Below, in pieces: positions 18,341 through 26,335 of a stretch of DNA of 45,348 nucleotides. Position numbers and translations under genes: made by a program. The notes beneath the pieces are model-generated. The model did no database searches. It saw only the letters and a program-made list of their open reading frames with translations, and had not been told where the DNA came from. The number at the start of each line of letters is the position of its first letter. Position 1 is the first letter of the stretch. The stretch is from IMG/VR virus record IMGVR_UViG_3300010150_000033, positions 1 to 45,348 of that record; one strand, given 5' to 3'. This stretch comes from a virus.

Positions 18341-19054
18341 TCACGCCCTTGTCATCTTGACTTTTTCATTTGGGACAGCCTCTTCACTGTTCAGCACAGT
18401 GATTATTTTTTGCGCCCGAACCTTTCCTACACCCTCGGCCTGCATCAATTCTTTGGCGGTCAAGCCAGCGATTTCAGTTACAGAACCATGAGCATCGATC
18501 AAACGCCGTGCAATTGCTTCACTACAACCTGCCGCTCTCAACACATCCATACGCATGTCCTCGGAGTTGGTTCTCCTCATAACACGATATGTCGATGACG
18601 AGCCAATGGTGTCATGCTTCTCAAATCTCTTACAGATGAATCTAGCCGCCGATGAGCGGTCAGGGAATGTGATGATGGATATATCGTAGTCAACAGCCCA
18701 CCTCGCTAAGGAACCGACATAACTGGCCCATGCTCGTGCATAGGGGATTTTACGACCACCTTTTTTGGCATTGGCTACATATTTGTCAAGAGTCCCCCAA
18801 ATCAAAAGGATGCCTTGATTGTAATTGTCATCAAGGTTATGCAATTGATGTTCTAAGTGTCCACTATGCAGGCTTTGCATGTAGTCCTCTATTGACTTTG
18901 ATTCAATGCCGACACTAGCAAAGGCGTAGTCTGTGATCATGTTCTGTCGGGTCTGATACTTCAGTTTCTTGTTCTTGTCGAGATACTTTTTGACAAGTGC
19001 TTCAAGACCTGAACGCTCCCTGTTGTCAATGAATAGAATCTTTTCAGCAGGCAT
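18341..19054 (-). CDS. XPF/ERCC4-type structure-specific endonuclease with HhH tail
   Basis: The start is taken at MPAEKILFID (19054), about 9 nt behind GGAGG, overlapping the previous gene by 11 nt; 237 residues. The ERCC4 nuclease core is visible: DNRE (10-13), a TDY at 41-43, and GIESKSIEDY (49-58). The last corresponds to the family's IERK...D, with the Glu and Lys kept and the Arg changed to Ser. The C-terminal ~55 residues are a double helix-hairpin-helix (AAGCSEAIARRLIDAHG, then ELMQAEGVGKVRAQKII) as in Mus81/XPF/Hef. There is no helicase domain. Archaeal Hef and XPF cut branched DNA at forks, so this probably resolves viral replication or recombination intermediates. It is co-transcribed with primase and ATPase genes. 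Confidence 0.8.
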   Translation of the reverse strand: MPAEKILFIDNRERSGLEALVKKYLDKNKKLKYQTRQNMITDYAFASVGIESKSIEDYMQSLHSGHLEHQLHNLDDNYNQGILLIWGTLDKYVANAKKGGRKIPYARAWASYVGSLARWAVDYDISIITFPDRSSAARFICKRFEKHDTIGSSSTYRVMRRTNSEDMRMDVLRAAGCSEAIARRLIDAHGSVTEIAGLTAKELMQAEGVGKVRAQKIITVLNSEEAVPNEKVKMTRA

Positions 19055-19262
19055 CTTCTTCAACCTCCTGAAGTATTTCATTAGGGTCGATTATCGACCA
19101 ACCATAGTGTTTAGCATATCCGTTATGCCAATCAGCATAGTGATTCACGCACAGCCAATGTGTGCCTGACATGGGATGTGCTGGCTTACTGCATTCAGGA
19201 TGAGAGCATACCCCCCAGTCAGCAACCCAGCCTTTTTCTGACACGATGACTGTTGACATCAT
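19044..19262 (-). CDS. Zinc-finger miniprotein
   Basis: 72 residues. A Cys/His cluster is clear: GVCSHPECSKPAHPMSGTHW followed by LCVNHYADWH, a C-x4-C plus C-x2-H arrangement resembling a treble-clef-like knuckle. The tail is acidic (EILQEVEEDAC). Its start overlaps the stop of the upstream 53-residue zinc protein, and its end overlaps the ERCC4 gene, so translation is coupled. A related Cys/His pattern occurs in the 45-residue protein at 19705-19842. No specific function can be assigned; protein or nucleic-acid binding within the replication operon is plausible. Confidence 0.6.
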   Translation of the reverse strand: MMSTVIVSEKGWVADWGVCSHPECSKPAHPMSGTHWLCVNHYADWHNGYAKHYGWSIIDPNEILQEVEEDAC

Positions 19263-19420
19263 TCCTCCTCCTGCATTGCCTTGATTTTGTCAGCCTGTTC
19301 CTTTCTCTTCGCAGGGGTCCAGCCCTGCAAGCATGAAACGCACCGCCTGAATCCTGAACGGACATTGTTGTCACATCCAGTGTTGACGCAAACAACAACT
19401 GTAAGACGCAACTCAATCAT
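19259..19420 (-). CDS. Zinc-ribbon miniprotein, 53 residues
   Basis: A small frame translated by hand: MIELRLTVVVCVNTGCDNNV, then RSGFRRCVSCLQGWTPAKRK and an acidic end. Two pairs, C-x4-C and C-x2-C, make a compact zinc site followed by a basic then acidic helix. The ATG at 19420 overlaps the stop of the upstream gene by 8 nt. The TGA at 19259-19261 overlaps the ATG of the next gene, and a purine-rich AGGAGGAGG just before that stop serves as the next gene's Shine-Dalgarno. Perfect fit between two overlapping neighbours supports a real gene. Confidence 0.6.
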   Translation of the reverse strand: MIELRLTVVVCVNTGCDNNVRSGFRRCVSCLQGWTPAKRKEQADKIKAMQEEE

Positions 19421-19730
19421 CCTCTTTATCGAGTTTGGCGAGTCGTTCAGCCTTCATTCGTTCAAGGTCGTCATCAGCGGTTTCAGGCACTTCATTGAAG
19501 TCAACAGAATCCCTGCCCTGCCTTTTAGCAATTTCACCTAGGATTTCTTGAAACATCGGAGTCCTATGGGTCTCCAACAAATCGATCACTAGACGAGCAA
19601 AGTTTTGGTCGCCTGTAAAGGCAACCGGCTGTTCACCCTGAAGAATAACATATTGAACGCCTCCATCAGGCATTTGCATTGCACGAGCATTCCAAGCAGG
19701 CAATTTATCTGACAACTGCTTTCCCCCCAT
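19413..19730 (-). CDS. Hypothetical protein with acidic tail
   Basis: About 105 residues from the ATG at 19730 (MGGKQLSDKL). An upstream in-frame ATG at 19772 exists but would lie deep inside the 45-residue zinc gene. The N-terminal half contains QYVILQGEQPVAFTGDQNFA, which reads as a small beta sheet. The C-terminal half is helical and acidic (ETADDDLERMKAERLAKLDK). No family recognised. The tail charge and position between zinc proteins in the replication operon suggest a protein-protein adaptor. The ATG at residue 18 of this form (MQMPDGG) is another possible start. Confidence 0.5.
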   Translation of the reverse strand: MGGKQLSDKLPAWNARAMQMPDGGVQYVILQGEQPVAFTGDQNFARLVIDLLETHRTPMFQEILGEIAKRQGRDSVDFNEVPETADDDLERMKAERLAKLDKEDD

Positions 19731-19842
19731 ATTTTGTCCAATGGTTAAGGCATGATTTACACATTGCCACATTCCATTTGTTTCTTTCAGTTGCTTCGCC
19801 TGTGCATATTTTATGATGCATATATTTACATTCTTTTGTCAT
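19705..19842 (-). CDS. Zinc-finger miniprotein, 45 residues
   Basis: Hand-translated frame whose ATG follows the primase stop directly (TAGATG). Residues: MTKECKYMHHKICTGEATER, then NKWNVAMCKSCLNHWTKYGG and a basic end. Cys5, His9/10 and Cys13, with a downstream C-x2-C-x2-H, form a Cys/His cluster similar in spacing to that of the 72-residue protein at 19044-19262. It overlaps the next gene by 26 nt if that one begins at 19730. Immediate adjacency to the primase suggests co-translation. Function unknown. Confidence 0.5.
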   Translation of the reverse strand: MTKECKYMHHKICTGEATERNKWNVAMCKSCLNHWTKYGGKAVVR

Positions 19843-20943
19843 CTAATTTCCAACTCCTTTGCCATCATAAAATGGACATTTACCCACGCATAATCCTTCA
19901 CGATATAATGTGGGGCAGGTCGGTGTTTGGTATTGCCTTTCCGCCCCGTGCTTGAGATACTTGTGAGTTACATCAGGCTTGTAATCAGCCCATTTCAATT
20001 GAGCGATGAATGCGTGTGCCTGATTGACACGATCATCGATAGATATTTTTGAGTTAGATGGGGGTCGTGCGAATCGGTTGAAGTAATCCAACAGATACAT
20101 CATCAGATACACCCTCGGCAGGTGCGGAGGATTTGCACCAGTTTCACATGTGGCTTCAGCGAGACAGGGCAACATAGGGATATTCCCAATACGCTTCATC
20201 TCTATTTCGACCTCTTCAGCATTAAACTCCTGCTTCGCAAAGCCTCCTCCTTGAGGGCCGAATGGATTATTTGGGTCTCGCTTGATTACTTCTAAGGGCA
20301 TACCCTTGTCGCCCATTAAGCACATGCTGATGTTTGATGGTTCTTTGGCTCTTTGGACAATATGGTCCCAACCCTCGGAGATGCCCCCTAAATACAAGGG
20401 AATCGACCATATGTTTCGTTTGAAATTGAATGAGTTTGGTATCCGTATATGACGGTCAGGCCTAAACGATACAACTGGGTCAAGTGTTTGTAAGTCCATG
20501 TCTTTGACCCATTTTGAGATTAACGCCCTGCCTGATACAAGCAGGTCATTCAACTCCATAGGTTCTAAGACATACTCCTGATCAAGGTTGACCCATATGT
20601 GAAAACCACCGCCAGTGAACCATACTGCATGTCTCCATCCATTTTCCAATAGGTGCGCTGATAACCGCCATGCCTCTTCAGAACATCGCTGTCCTGCTTC
20701 AGCATCGCTCATACCCTGAAGTCTGTCTTTGTCTAAGTCAACTACGAAGTGGGGGACAATGGCGGTATTATACTCGCCACGGTTGCCTTTCGGCTTCAAC
20801 TCCCTGAACCCATATACGGTGGTGGTTATGTTGTCTTTGCCATTGGTGGCTAGGACATACTTCTGTAACTGTTCCTCATTCTTTACAACCCTGCGAGTCC
20901 TCATACAGACCTCACGAGGGAAATGACGGAACATTGAACCCAT
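19843..20943 (-). CDS. Fused archaeo-eukaryotic primase (PriS catalytic plus PriL-type Fe-S domain)
   Basis: 366 residues from the ATG at 20943; an ATG at residue 14 (MRTRRVV) preceded by GAGGTC is an equally good start. The N-terminal part is a PriS-type AEP core: VVDLD (67-71, catalytic DxD), TGGGFHIWVNL (110-120, histidine motif) and HIRIPNSFN (165-173). From about residue 250 the sequence matches the PriL C-terminal Fe-S domain: PMLPC (Cys260), HLPRVYLMMYLLDYF, DYKPDVTHKYLKHG, then TCPTL (Cys343), GLCVGKC (Cys352 and Cys356). Four cysteines fit one [4Fe-4S] cluster. Cellular archaea encode these as two subunits, while single-chain versions occur in plasmids and viruses. It should synthesise primers for viral DNA replication. 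Confidence 0.8.
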   Translation of the reverse strand: MGSMFRHFPREVCMRTRRVVKNEEQLQKYVLATNGKDNITTTVYGFRELKPKGNRGEYNTAIVPHFVVDLDKDRLQGMSDAEAGQRCSEEAWRLSAHLLENGWRHAVWFTGGGFHIWVNLDQEYVLEPMELNDLLVSGRALISKWVKDMDLQTLDPVVSFRPDRHIRIPNSFNFKRNIWSIPLYLGGISEGWDHIVQRAKEPSNISMCLMGDKGMPLEVIKRDPNNPFGPQGGGFAKQEFNAEEVEIEMKRIGNIPMLPCLAEATCETGANPPHLPRVYLMMYLLDYFNRFARPPSNSKISIDDRVNQAHAFIAQLKWADYKPDVTHKYLKHGAERQYQTPTCPTLYREGLCVGKCPFYDGKGVGN

Positions 20944-20949
20944 TGACGA

Positions 20950-21366
20950 TCACTTCTTTGACTTCTTTCGATTCTTTTGAGGACCACGCTTGACCCCTTT
21001 GTCTTTGCGAACCTTTCTTGTCTTCTTAGGTGCTTTCTTAGTTTTGGGTTCGACCTTCTTCTTTTTGTGAGCGTTCTTGTTAGGGGTGAAATCGTTTGAG
21101 CGTGTCGTTGGTCTGAAATACTTGTCCAAATCCACGCCAGCACCGTATGGAGGGTCAACCTTTTGAAAGTCAGATATTTTGAATGTTTTTGTCTTGTTTG
21201 CTCTTTCATTCAATTCGGACATAATCGTATTTGCTTTCAAAAGCAATTCCTGTTTCATTGCCGACACATCCTGTAAAGGTGAAGCCTTCACTAAGGTTTT
21301 GATCAGCACAGCATATTCATGCGGTATTTTCTTCAAGCATACATTCCATTCGTCTTCATCAGTCAT
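20950..21366 (-). CDS. Hypothetical protein with lysine-rich tail
   Basis: 138 residues. An N-terminal helical half (EWNVCLKKIPHEYAVLIKTL, MKQELLLKANTIMSELNERA) precedes a short aromatic segment and a C-terminal ~45-residue tail dominated by Lys and Arg (KKKKVEPKTKKAPKKTRKVR). This indicates RNA/DNA or acidic-partner binding. The start overlaps the stop of the nuclease gene by ATGA, and the primase starts 7 nt after its stop. Lying between nuclease and primase, it may be a replisome accessory factor. No family recognised. Confidence 0.55.
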   Translation of the reverse strand: MTDEDEWNVCLKKIPHEYAVLIKTLVKASPLQDVSAMKQELLLKANTIMSELNERANKTKTFKISDFQKVDPPYGAGVDLDKYFRPTTRSNDFTPNKNAHKKKKVEPKTKKAPKKTRKVRKDKGVKRGPQKNRKKSKK

Positions 21367-22406
21367 ATTTCTATCTCCTTCTTCATGTCATGGGGCATCA
21401 ATACCCTCCCATATTTGGGGCAAAAGCCCTTGACAGCGCACCAAGGCTCGCACAGTTTCATAGTGGCCCAGCCATTTGGTTTTTGAGGAAACATCCATCC
21501 ATTGTTGTTCCCAGTATATCTCAAGTGCATTCGGACCAATGATTTCAGGTCTCTTATCACATCTTGAATTGAATCTGAACGGACATTCTCAACAAAGCGA
21601 TACAACTCTTTTCCTTCTGTATCTCCCTTCGTATGGTCCCAGCCCCAATAGGTGGCGGTAGTGCCGCTAAGAGGGTGTCCCTTGGACTTGCGGAGCAAAT
21701 AGACATAGAATGCCATCTCCTTCCGCATTGAATCTAATTTGCCGTCGCTGTGCTTCCACAGGCCAGTCTTTAATTCGTGAATATGCAGGTTGCCAGCACC
21801 ATCAGCAAACGCCCTATCGACAATACCCGTCAAATGGACTAAAATTGTCTTACCATCGACATTCAAATCGATGATTGCATCTAGTGTGTCCTCGTTGATC
21901 ACGGGGAGGAAGTTTTCTAGGTCTGATGACATAAAGCGGCCTGCTTCAATTTGCATTAACCTGTCGAGGTGGTCCTCCTCGCCTAGGGTGAATGGCATTG
22001 AGGGGCTTACCTCCCCTTTGTATTCCTTCTCTTTACTCACATTCGGAATGAACCCAGTAAAGTATCGATAAACGGCATTGATGTCCCCCTCCTCTTTCAG
22101 GGCTTGAGCATGGTCGAGGTCAATAGCGTCATAGAAGTCCTCTAGGGCATCGTGGACATTTGTCCCCCTCAACATGTTATCATTTTGCATCTCCTTAACA
22201 CCAAGCATGTATTTGATAAAATACTGCTGTTCGCAGAATTGAAATGTATTCAATGATGACTTACTGACCCTCAATAGAAAGTCAGGGGATGCTCCATCAA
22301 CAGGGTGATAGCCGTATCCTGAATACAAGCCATCTCGACCTTCTATGGGGTATATACCCGGAGGCTTGACTCCTTTGATTCCTGATGCGGATGGCTCAAT
22401 GCTCAT
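21363..22406 (-). CDS. PD-(D/E)XK nuclease, Cas4/RecB-like with probable Fe-S cluster
   Basis: Start chosen at MSIEPSASG (22406): it overlaps the upstream stop as ATGA and lies 6 nt behind AAGGAGGAG; 347 residues. The RecB-family pattern is clear: SKSSLNTFQFCEQQYFIKYM (N-terminal Cys58 motif), RGTNVHDALEDFY, then GIVDRAFADGAGNLHIHELK with D197, E211 and K213 as catalytic D-ExK, then RKEMAFYVYLLRKS (the Q/Y helix). Near the end, CEPWCAVKGFC supplies three cysteines. One N-terminal plus three C-terminal Cys is the arrangement that holds a [4Fe-4S] cluster in Cas4 and AddB. Probably a 5' or 3' DNA exonuclease in viral recombination or end processing, beside a Sak4-like ATPase. No cas genes are nearby. 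Confidence 0.8.
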   Translation of the reverse strand: MSIEPSASGIKGVKPPGIYPIEGRDGLYSGYGYHPVDGASPDFLLRVSKSSLNTFQFCEQQYFIKYMLGVKEMQNDNMLRGTNVHDALEDFYDAIDLDHAQALKEEGDINAVYRYFTGFIPNVSKEKEYKGEVSPSMPFTLGEEDHLDRLMQIEAGRFMSSDLENFLPVINEDTLDAIIDLNVDGKTILVHLTGIVDRAFADGAGNLHIHELKTGLWKHSDGKLDSMRKEMAFYVYLLRKSKGHPLSGTTATYWGWDHTKGDTEGKELYRFVENVRSDSIQDVIRDLKSLVRMHLRYTGNNNGWMFPQKPNGWATMKLCEPWCAVKGFCPKYGRVLMPHDMKKEIEI

Positions 22407-22627
22407 TCGGACTCCTCCTTCTGTATGTATTGCGCTGTGGCATTGCAGGAGTCGCATACTAGCGTGGCGACGATCCCTTCATCTTCAGTCATGAAAACTT
22501 CATCCAAGTCATTATCGCATTGCCAAATCATTTTACCACCACAGAACCAACACATGGTCCTAGAGGCTTCGGCAACACCAGCGTCCTTGATATTTAGAGT
22601 TGTCATCCACTGCCACTCCTGCTTCAT
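22403..22627 (-). CDS. Small zinc-ribbon protein
   Basis: 74 residues with two Cys pairs: MCWFCGGKMIWQC and TLVCDSCNATAQYIQK, a zinc-ribbon layout with the acidic stretch DNDLDEVFMTEDEG between. The ATG at 22627 overlaps the preceding stop (ATGA). The ATG at residue 8 (22606), behind AGGAG, is also possible. The end overlaps the nuclease start by ATGA, and its last codons carry that gene's Shine-Dalgarno. The ribbon resembles small phage zinc proteins of the Lar/YgiT type in spacing only. Function unknown. Confidence 0.6.
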   Translation of the reverse strand: MKQEWQWMTTLNIKDAGVAEASRTMCWFCGGKMIWQCDNDLDEVFMTEDEGIVATLVCDSCNATAQYIQKEESE

Positions 22628-22899
22628 GATTCATCATCCGGTGCATCATCGATGTCTTGGTCAACGAATAGATTGACCACCGCCTTCTTTGCAGTTTCAA
22701 TGTCATTGAGGCTTAATTCCTCGACGGCTCCACTGTAATCGACAATATGCTTCGTCATGTGATACAACTTTCTGAATTGCTGTGCCTGATATGCAAGGAA
22801 TGCAATAGGGCTGTTAAGCGTAACTTTCGTATTCAAGGCATCATCAAAATACCATGTGCGTCCATTGCCTGTTTTCCAGTCATCGTGTTTCTCACTCAT
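22624..22899 (-). CDS. Hypothetical acidic helical protein
   Basis: Start taken at MSEKHDDWK (22899), preceded by GAGGTG and 10 nt after the ATPase stop; 91 residues. The middle is helical and aromatic (SPIAFLAYQAQQFRKLYHMT) and the C-terminus acidic (FVDQDIDDAPDDES). No family recognised. Its place between the RecA/Sak4-like ATPase and the zinc-ribbon/nuclease genes suggests a recombination accessory protein. An acidic C-terminal tail is typical of proteins that contact SSB-binding partners, but this is only suggestive. Confidence 0.5.
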   Translation of the reverse strand: MSEKHDDWKTGNGRTWYFDDALNTKVTLNSPIAFLAYQAQQFRKLYHMTKHIVDYSGAVEELSLNDIETAKKAVVNLFVDQDIDDAPDDES

Positions 22900-22909
22900 A
22901 TCAAACACC

Positions 22910-24103
22910 TCATTCAGGATAACCAATCAAATCGGTCCCATGATCGAATGAACCATCCCTAAGCCCCGGCCAGCCATACCACTGTGGGTTTTCGGCATTA
23001 CGGACGAATAGCACGATTGGCTGTCCACACTTCAAACTGGTGCGGTTCTCAACGACTGTTGCTTGCGACCTGCTACTGCCTGTCAACTCGCCCTTCTCAT
23101 TGCGTTCCTGCAACACCTTGACATGAATCAACTGTTGAAAGTCTCCCTCGCTACGAGGGAGGATGTCAGGGACATCAGACCCAAGAATCTCGTTGCCATT
23201 GCTGTCATAGGATGGTTTCATGTGAGTAATCACATAGCAGTGAACGCCCAAACGAGCGGTCTCCTGCATCCCATGAGGCAAAGCCGCCCTGTATCTGTTC
23301 TTACGAATCTCCCAGTTGAAACGGCCAATTTTGGTGGTGGTCTTTTGACCAGTAGTGGCAATGCCATCACGACCTAATTCAAGGTCATACACCTTCATCA
23401 AGGTCCCACAGATGTTCAGCCATTGATCAGCACCGTCGAATACTAGAGTCTTCAGATACGGTTTTGGCATTGACCCATGCTCCATGAAATACTTAGCCTG
23501 TTCCTTGGCAACTTCATGAGCGTGGTTTAGAATGTCCAGCACACGCTGATATGTTGCTTGAAAGTCATAAGGGACACGGCTTTGATTCTGAACCATGACC
23601 CACGGAGAGATAACGACAATGTTGTCCTTCTTATCAGAATGGTGAGCCGCCTTAGTGGTGTCTCCACCCAAGTCAAAATCAACATGCCATATTTCAGCAC
23701 CATTGGCCACTTCTTCAGGCGTGAGGCTATCTAGCACCATTCCCGTCTTACCGCTCTTTGCAGGACCTGCAATCATGGCTAAAACGCATGTTGGCGTATA
23801 TTGAGCCAATAGTCTAGCGTCTTTGACAATGAAAGCCCCCGGTGAGTCCCAGTTAGTCAGTTGGCTACTGTGAGCCGCCTGAATTGGCATCTCCGCCACG
23901 ACCTCTTCAATGAGCGAATCGATTGGGGGATTTGGGCTGGTGTAGTCGATTGGTTCAGAAGGGGGGTTTGGGTTCATAACCTTTGATGGGGCCGCAACTG
24001 TTGAAGTCGATGGCAATTCCTGCACCGGGACCTTCTTCATTTCAGATGGGTCCTTCGTGGTGTCCACCAATGCAACGCTGTCAAAAAATCCTGTTCCGCT
24101 CAT
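22910..24103 (-). CDS. RecA-fold ATPase, Sak4-like
   Basis: 397 residues. About 95 N-terminal residues are Pro/Ser/Glu-rich and probably unstructured. The RecA-type core has Walker A IAGPAKSGKT (111-120), then IWHVDFDLGGDTTKAAH, Walker B KTLVFDGADQWLNI and a motif-3-like strand HCYVITHMKPSYDSNG. This order matches RadA/Sak4-like phage ATPases that promote single-strand annealing. The N-terminal zinc finger of cellular RadA is missing. Start and stop are tightly coupled to neighbours (ATGA with the upstream gene). It probably pairs with the putative ssDNA-binding protein encoded two genes upstream and the Cas4/RecB-like nuclease downstream as a recombination module. KaiC-like ATPases are an alternative. 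Confidence 0.7.
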   Translation of the reverse strand: MSGTGFFDSVALVDTTKDPSEMKKVPVQELPSTSTVAAPSKVMNPNPPSEPIDYTSPNPPIDSLIEEVVAEMPIQAAHSSQLTNWDSPGAFIVKDARLLAQYTPTCVLAMIAGPAKSGKTGMVLDSLTPEEVANGAEIWHVDFDLGGDTTKAAHHSDKKDNIVVISPWVMVQNQSRVPYDFQATYQRVLDILNHAHEVAKEQAKYFMEHGSMPKPYLKTLVFDGADQWLNICGTLMKVYDLELGRDGIATTGQKTTTKIGRFNWEIRKNRYRAALPHGMQETARLGVHCYVITHMKPSYDSNGNEILGSDVPDILPRSEGDFQQLIHVKVLQERNEKGELTGSSRSQATVVENRTSLKCGQPIVLFVRNAENPQWYGWPGLRDGSFDHGTDLIGYPE

Positions 24104-24432
24104 TCTAAGTCCTCCTGATCAACCCGTCCGACTTCAACCTTCAGCGTATGTGCTGATTTAATGCCTTCAGGAAATAGACTGTTCAATGGCTCGTGAGTCT
24201 CGCAGGCGTTTAGGCTGAATGCCAAACCGCATAGAATCTCAATAGGCATTGGTTCCCTGCCAACTTCGGCGGTGAACACTGCGCTAGTTTGCTTGATGAC
24301 TTGGTGAAGGAACGAAGTCAACTCCGCATCAACAATGTCGGCAACGGAGTCGCCCCACATGAGTCCTTCTTTGAGACCTTCAGCCCCAAAAGCAATACCC
24401 CCAGTCTTGAGGTCCAAAGGCCACCAGCCCAT
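24100..24432 (-). CDS. Hypothetical protein between SSB-like and Sak4-like genes
   Basis: 110 residues. The start codon follows the previous stop with no spacer (TGAATG), and the end overlaps the ATPase start by ATGA, so the three genes are translationally coupled. The central part is predicted helical (SVADIVDAELTSFLHQVIKQ) followed by EVGREPMPIEILCGLAFSLN. No conserved motif was recognised. Context suggests a small recombination factor working with its two neighbours. Confidence 0.5.
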   Translation of the reverse strand: MGWWPLDLKTGGIAFGAEGLKEGLMWGDSVADIVDAELTSFLHQVIKQTSAVFTAEVGREPMPIEILCGLAFSLNACETHEPLNSLFPEGIKSAHTLKVEVGRVDQEDLE

Positions 24433-25755
24433 TCAAGCACCACCGCTGAAGTCGTTGAGACCAGTTAGGTCACTTGATTGAGCGTCAGGCTCTTGAGCGA
24501 CGATTGAACGCATTGGCATAGCATAGGTGCTAAGGCCATCAAGAGACATGTTGCGAGAGCCATCGGTTGCATCCCATGTTCGTGATCGAACAACAATCCA
24601 AACTCTTGAACCACGGGCATAAGGCTTCCAGCCGTCCTGCTTCAGAACCTTCAAAGCCTGATGGTTGTCAACCAAGTAGCGAGTCAATTCGACCCAAAGG
24701 CTGGCATCAGGGTTATCTCGGCGGAGACTGTTACTGCTGATAGTGAGAGAATGCTTGAAGCCGCCTTCGATGAAGGATGGTGCTTCTTTGCCGTCATAAT
24801 CAATGTAATCGACAACGCCTGAAATGGCGAAGGTTGGACCATATGTTTTACCATTTGGAGAAGTAGTTGCATTTGCATCGTGGTATTCCCACAGGTCATT
24901 CAAATCAACAACATCCATGAATTGAGCCATGAATTGGTCAGGCTTGAAGATGGCAGTGGCTTTGTCCAGTTGAGCATCAGGGACCCATTCTAGGTCGTAT
25001 GATGCCGTCATGTTGCCAGTGCGGAGGATAGTCTTGGTCTTGTCAGGCCAACCCTCGGCTTCTTCAGCCTTGAAACGAATTGGGCGATGCATCTGTAAGT
25101 GCAAATCAGCCGATTCAAAGGAGCATTCAAGCGTGCGAGGAGGCAATGGACCATCTGAAAGGAATAGGTCCTTCTTGTTGCCAATGAACACCCATTCACG
25201 CTTAGGCATGAATGCAGGCTTTGGATATTTGCCACCGTTCTTTGAGCCAATCATAGCAATGTGCATTTGACCGCCATTGATCGGGATGACCCAGCGAGGA
25301 GGTTTGTCTGAAGCCTTTTCAGAATGGACCTGTTTGTCATCAGCATCGACTAGAACCCAGTCTCCGCCATCATTCAGATATGCACGGCCAATACCGACAG
25401 GGTTGCCGTTATACTGCATTCCGTAACGCAATGCCTGTGCAAGGTTTCCTTCAGCACTGTCAACAGCAAGTGTTCGCTGTCGCTCCATAGTGTCTCGTCG
25501 GCCATTGTATGCTACAATCATGCCAACCCATTCTTCGCCTTTGCCGCCGCCGCCGCCAGTGCGACGGTTCATGCTGACATCGAAGGATGCTGAAAAGAAG
25601 TCCAAATCATCGGCATCTAGGCCGTCCAATTTATTTCCGTTCTGTGTCCATACTTCGGGGAAGGACTCTTGAACAAACACAGCAAACTTGCTAGTTGTTT
25701 CTTCGTCGGACCATCCTTTGCTTGTTCCTATTCTCTTTAGTGTCTCATTCATCAT
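24433..25755 (-). CDS. Putative ssDNA-binding protein (OB-fold-like), unproven
   Basis: About 440 residues from the ATG at 25755 (an ATG at 25752 is equivalent; an upstream TTG also exists). There is no enzyme motif. Features are beta-rich segments such as EWVGMIVAYNGRRD, DGGDWVLVDADDKQVH, TFAISGVVDYIDYDG and SRVWIVVRSRTWD, with a Gly-rich loop (RRTGGGGGKGEEW). The short acidic C-terminus LTGLNDFSGGA resembles the tail that SSB proteins use to recruit partners. Its place directly upstream of a Sak4-like ATPase, which in phages is commonly paired with an SSB, is the main reason for the call. It may instead be an unrelated replication protein. Confidence 0.35.
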   Translation of the reverse strand: MMNETLKRIGTSKGWSDEETTSKFAVFVQESFPEVWTQNGNKLDGLDADDLDFFSASFDVSMNRRTGGGGGKGEEWVGMIVAYNGRRDTMERQRTLAVDSAEGNLAQALRYGMQYNGNPVGIGRAYLNDGGDWVLVDADDKQVHSEKASDKPPRWVIPINGGQMHIAMIGSKNGGKYPKPAFMPKREWVFIGNKKDLFLSDGPLPPRTLECSFESADLHLQMHRPIRFKAEEAEGWPDKTKTILRTGNMTASYDLEWVPDAQLDKATAIFKPDQFMAQFMDVVDLNDLWEYHDANATTSPNGKTYGPTFAISGVVDYIDYDGKEAPSFIEGGFKHSLTISSNSLRRDNPDASLWVELTRYLVDNHQALKVLKQDGWKPYARGSRVWIVVRSRTWDATDGSRNMSLDGLSTYAMPMRSIVAQEPDAQSSDLTGLNDFSGGA

Positions 25756-25807
25756 AATCTTCAACTCATTTTACGCTTCTGCGGGATATGTCCTATCAAC
25801 ATCTCTC

Positions 25808-26317
25808 TTATGAAGGCTCACTCAATCTAGCGTCCTCAATCATCTGTAAAGCCTCTAAAACTTCTTGGTGGTTCTTAGGCTGTTTGAGCCGTCCATTCAA
25901 TGCACGGACAAGCATAAGGCCCTCATGGTTTGGGACAAACTCATCCATCCCTCTAGTGATCGAAAGTATTCTATTTATCTCTTCAGGCTTGGCATATAAC
26001 TCACGAGGGATTAGGCCTAACGACTCCAAGTATTGAGCCACCCTCCCTGTAAATCTAGGGAATCTAATTTCAGGCCTAATGATATATCCACATGCTCTTG
26101 AAGTTGTTTTTTGACAGGTGATTGATGGCCTCATCGTTGATACCAATAGGATTCTAGTCAAATCCTCATAACTCAATGGTGACGGTGAAATATCCGCATC
26201 CATGCCCAATCCGCTAAGTCCATCAGTTTGATGACTAACCATATTGGAGTCAATGCTATTATCGTGAGTATTGATATTGTCAAAAGCCATATTATCCACA
26301 TCCACCGTATTAGCCAA
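25808..26317 (-). CDS. Hypothetical protein
   Basis: The frame opens at a TTG (26317). An ATG at 26290 (MAFDNINTHD) is perhaps the better start, giving 160 residues. The first ~45 residues are Asn/Asp-rich and probably disordered. The rest is compact: YEDLTRILLVSTMRPSITCQ, ACGYIIRPEIRFPRFTGRVA, then helices ending ALQMIEDARLSEPS. I do not recognise a family. The Arg-rich RPEIRFPRF patch suggests nucleic-acid contact. It follows the ligase-like gene after 18 nt. Confidence 0.45.
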   Translation of the reverse strand: MANTVDVDNMAFDNINTHDNSIDSNMVSHQTDGLSGLGMDADISPSPLSYEDLTRILLVSTMRPSITCQKTTSRACGYIIRPEIRFPRFTGRVAQYLESLGLIPRELYAKPEEINRILSITRGMDEFVPNHEGLMLVRALNGRLKQPKNHQEVLEALQMIEDARLSEPS

Positions 26318-26335
26318 TTATCGATAGCAAATACC

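Noticed and set aside
21363-22406. CRISPR-associated Cas4
   Set aside because: The fold and cysteines are Cas4-like, but no repeats or other cas genes occur nearby. Such nucleases are common in viruses without CRISPR, so only the family resemblance is stated.
25808-26317. Possible LAGLIDADG homing endonuclease
   Set aside because: No LAGLIDADG-like helix is present; the RPEIRFPRF segment alone is not evidence.
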